A stretch of DNA of 64,000 bases from an uncultured Coriobacteriia bacterium (GTDB lineage: Bacteria; Actinomycetota; Coriobacteriia; Coriobacteriales; QAMH01). The translations under genes were made by a program, and so were the position numbers. The notes under the pieces are model-generated. The model did not search any database and was not told the origin of the DNA. It saw only the letters and a program-made list of their open reading frames with translations. This document shows, piece after piece, positions 62,382 to 64,000 of this stretch. The DNA is taken from positions 62,001 through 126,000 of the forward strand of contig CAUHSG010000001.1 of NCBI GenBank assembly GCA_959608885.1, given 5' to 3'. How positions within the stretch are numbered: the stretch's first letter is position 1; every line of letters starts with the position of its first letter.

Positions 62382-64000
62382 TCACGAGAGTCGTTCGTTG
62401 ACATGAGCCTCGAACGCATCGGGATCCATGGGGCGAGCGCAGAAATATCCCTGGGCGTAATCGCACCCCACGGAATGAAGGAATTCGTACTGCTCTTCCG
62501 TCTCCACACCCTCGGCGATGACGGGGATGCCCAACGCGTGTGCCATGTTCACGATGGAAGTGAACACGCTTGCCACGCGCGGATTGCGCTCGAGATTGCG
62601 CATGAAGACCATGTCGGCCTTGAGGATGTCGACGGGTATGTCGCTGAACGCGTTGAACGACGAATACCCACTGCCGAAATCGTCCATGAGGACGGTGAAG
62701 CCATACTCCTGCAAGCGCGTGACCATGGAAATGACGAGGTCAATGTTCTCGGTATACGAGGATTCCGTGACCTCGATACGAAACAGTCTCGGCTCGATGC
62801 CGTACTTCTCGACGAGGGCGACGATCTCGTCGTAGAGCGACGAATCGAAGATGCTGCGACGGGAGAGGTTAACCGAAATAGGAATCTCGGGAAGCCCGCG
62901 CTCATGACGACTGGCAAGAATCTGGCAAACCTGCTCCCAGATGTTGTGGTCCATCTTCGAGATAAAGCCGTTCTTCTCGAAAAGCGGAACGAAGACACCG
63001 GGAGAAACGATGCCATGGCCCGGACGATACCAGCGAACAAGCGCTTCCGCACTTACGGGCTGGTTCGAGTCGATGCCGTAGACGGGCTGAAGCTGCACGT
63101 GAAACTCTTCGTTGTCGAGAGCATGCTCCATGTTGTTGAGGATGTCCTGCTCCTCGAGCATACGATTGGTGAGCTCGGAATTGTAATGGGCGATATGACA
63201 ATCGTAGTCGCCCTTGATGGTGTTGCGCGCCATCATCGCGCGATCGAGCATGACGCTCGCCTCGACATCGGTGTCGTCGATGAGATAGACGCCCGTCGCC
63301 AGCGAAGGGGCGAAATCGATGTTGCTCTGTGCGAGCAGAGCGTTAATGGCAGAAATTATACGCTCCATGACCTGCTCGACATCGATTTCGTCTTTTCGGG
63401 CGCAAAAGGCGAAGTTGTCATTGCCCAAGCGTCCGTAAACCCCGCCATTGGCGAAGAGCTCGCTCATGCAGCGCGCGGCCTCGATGAGCATCCTGTCACC
63501 CAGCTCGGCGCTGAAGAGCTCGTTGAAGGACTTGAAGTTCTCGATATCCCAGACAGCGAGCAGATACTCCTCCTCGGGACAAGCGTCAATCATGCTTTGC
63601 ATCTCGCGCAGGAAGGCCTTGCGCGTATAGAGCCCCGTAAGGTCATCATGGTCGGTAATCCAAGCCGCTTCCTCGAGCATGCGCACGCGCATGCGCTGCT
63701 CTTCAAGCTCACGGGCATTGATGACGAGGCTGATGCGACGTCGCATGATCTCGGGCTCGATGGGCTTGGTAAGAAAGTCGGCGGCCCCCGCGTCAAGGGC
63801 ATGAACCTCAGCAGCAGTCACGCTGTCGGCCGTGATGACGATGACGGGAATGTCGGCGATGGCGGGATTCGCCTGCTTTTCGGCAAGCACGTCGAATCCG
63901 GATTGGCCAGGCATGTGCAAATCGAGCAGGACGGCATCGATACCGTCCTCTCCATGCTCGCGCATGATCTCGAGGGCATCTGACCCGTTGTCCGCCTCGA
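62382..64000 (-). CDS. REC-GGDEF-EAL response regulator, N-terminus cut by the window edge
   Basis: At least 538 residues; the frame is open to base 64000. A response-regulator receiver domain (EADNGSDALEIM..., phospho-Asp in LLDLHMPGQSG, ITADS, Lys in FLTKPIEP) is followed by a diguanylate cyclase-like domain with a degenerate site (RLGNDNF in place of GGDEF) and an EAL domain with AEALVRW, Asn in ISVNLS, EVTES, LMDDFGSGYS, ILKAD, AEGVETEEQ and DYAQGYF. The EAL residues for cyclic-di-GMP hydrolysis look complete, so the protein is probably a phosphodiesterase controlled by phosphorylation. Confidence 0.92.
   Translation of the reverse strand, partial: EADNGSDALEIMREHGEDGIDAVLLDLHMPGQSGFDVLAEKQANPAIADIPVIVITADSVTAAEVHALDAGAADFLTKPIEPEIMRRRISLVINARELEEQRMRVRMLEEAAWITDHDDLTGLYTRKAFLREMQSMIDACPEEEYLLAVWDIENFKSFNELFSAELGDRMLIEAARCMSELFANGGVYGRLGNDNFAFCARKDEIDVEQVMERIISAINALLAQSNIDFAPSLATGVYLIDDTDVEASVMLDRAMMARNTIKGDYDCHIAHYNSELTNRMLEEQDILNNMEHALDNEEFHVQLQPVYGIDSNQPVSAEALVRWYRPGHGIVSPGVFVPLFEKNGFISKMDHNIWEQVCQILASRHERGLPEIPISVNLSRRSIFDSSLYDEIVALVEKYGIEPRLFRIEVTESSYTENIDLVISMVTRLQEYGFTVLMDDFGSGYSSFNAFSDIPVDILKADMVFMRNLERNPRVASVFTSIVNMAHALGIPVIAEGVETEEQYEFLHSVGCDYAQGYFCARPMDPDAFEAHVNERLS

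Overview
The window is a gene-dense, GC-rich chromosomal segment, mostly transcribed leftward (minus strand). It probably comes from an anaerobic high-GC Gram-positive bacterium of the class Coriobacteriia. That placement is an inference. It rests on a ferredoxin-linked 2-oxoacid oxidoreductase and rubrerythrin (anaerobic life), a VaFE-repeat/SpaA-like surface protein, a Gram-positive type LexA box, frequent GTG/TTG starts and the overall gene content. No rRNA gene or other decisive marker is present.

Layout. 1-3.3 kb: a cut-off membrane glycosyltransferase, an M50 protease and an ABC-F ATPase. 3.3-3.6 kb: tRNA-Val and tRNA-Asn with promoter and terminator. 3.6-11.4 kb: a lipoprotein serine hydrolase, a metallo-beta-lactamase-fold hydrolase, the bifunctional (p)ppGpp enzyme Rel, and a RecJ-HIRAN-RecQ fusion. 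11.5-19.7 kb: SecF, SecD, RNase HII, L19, PriA and MetK. 19.8-22.0 kb: ruvCAB on the plus strand behind a LexA-box promoter. 22.0-24.2 kb: an AT-rich island bounded by two direct copies of the 3' half of a tRNA-Asp gene plus its terminator, holding a TetR regulator and a small unknown ORF. 24.2-30.8 kb: the VaFE surface protein, YebC, Lgt, a secreted lysozyme-fold protein and a lone PIN-domain protein. 30.8-49.1 kb: a long leftward housekeeping run (rpsT, lepA, dusB, hemW, dnaJ, rbr, trmH, xth, rarA, alaS, ruvX, mltG, yqeG, aroE, ligA). 49.2-53.8 kb: holA, tRNA-Glu and tRNA-Gln (leftward), comEA-comEC (rightward). 53.9-62.2 kb: a metabolic block with a four-subunit 2-oxoacid:ferredoxin oxidoreductase, a P-loop NTPase, and two cassettes each made of an XRE-cupin regulator and an acyl-CoA synthetase. 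62.4 kb to the edge: a REC-GGDEF-EAL protein cut by the window end.

How they work together. The 54-62 kb block looks like one pathway for oxidising 2-oxoacids, probably branched-chain ones, to acyl-CoA with ferredoxin reduction, and for activating free acids. The ruvCAB set, RecJ-RecQ fusion, PriA, RarA, LigA, XthA, HolA and ComEA/EC form a broad DNA repair and uptake complement.

The most unusual signals are outside the ordinary genes. (1) An 82-bp module of 11-bp-phased direct repeats ending in an identical 20-mer lies upstream of both the VaFE surface protein and the secreted lysozyme-fold protein, which suggests a shared cell-envelope regulon. (2) A repeat at about 39.4 and 50.4 kb keeps a conserved body while its terminal stem differs in sequence but stays perfectly paired. 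(3) The tRNA-Asp relics. (4) The three-part RecJ-HIRAN-RecQ fusion. (5) A basic N-terminal extension on SecD and an acidic C-terminal extension on SecF.
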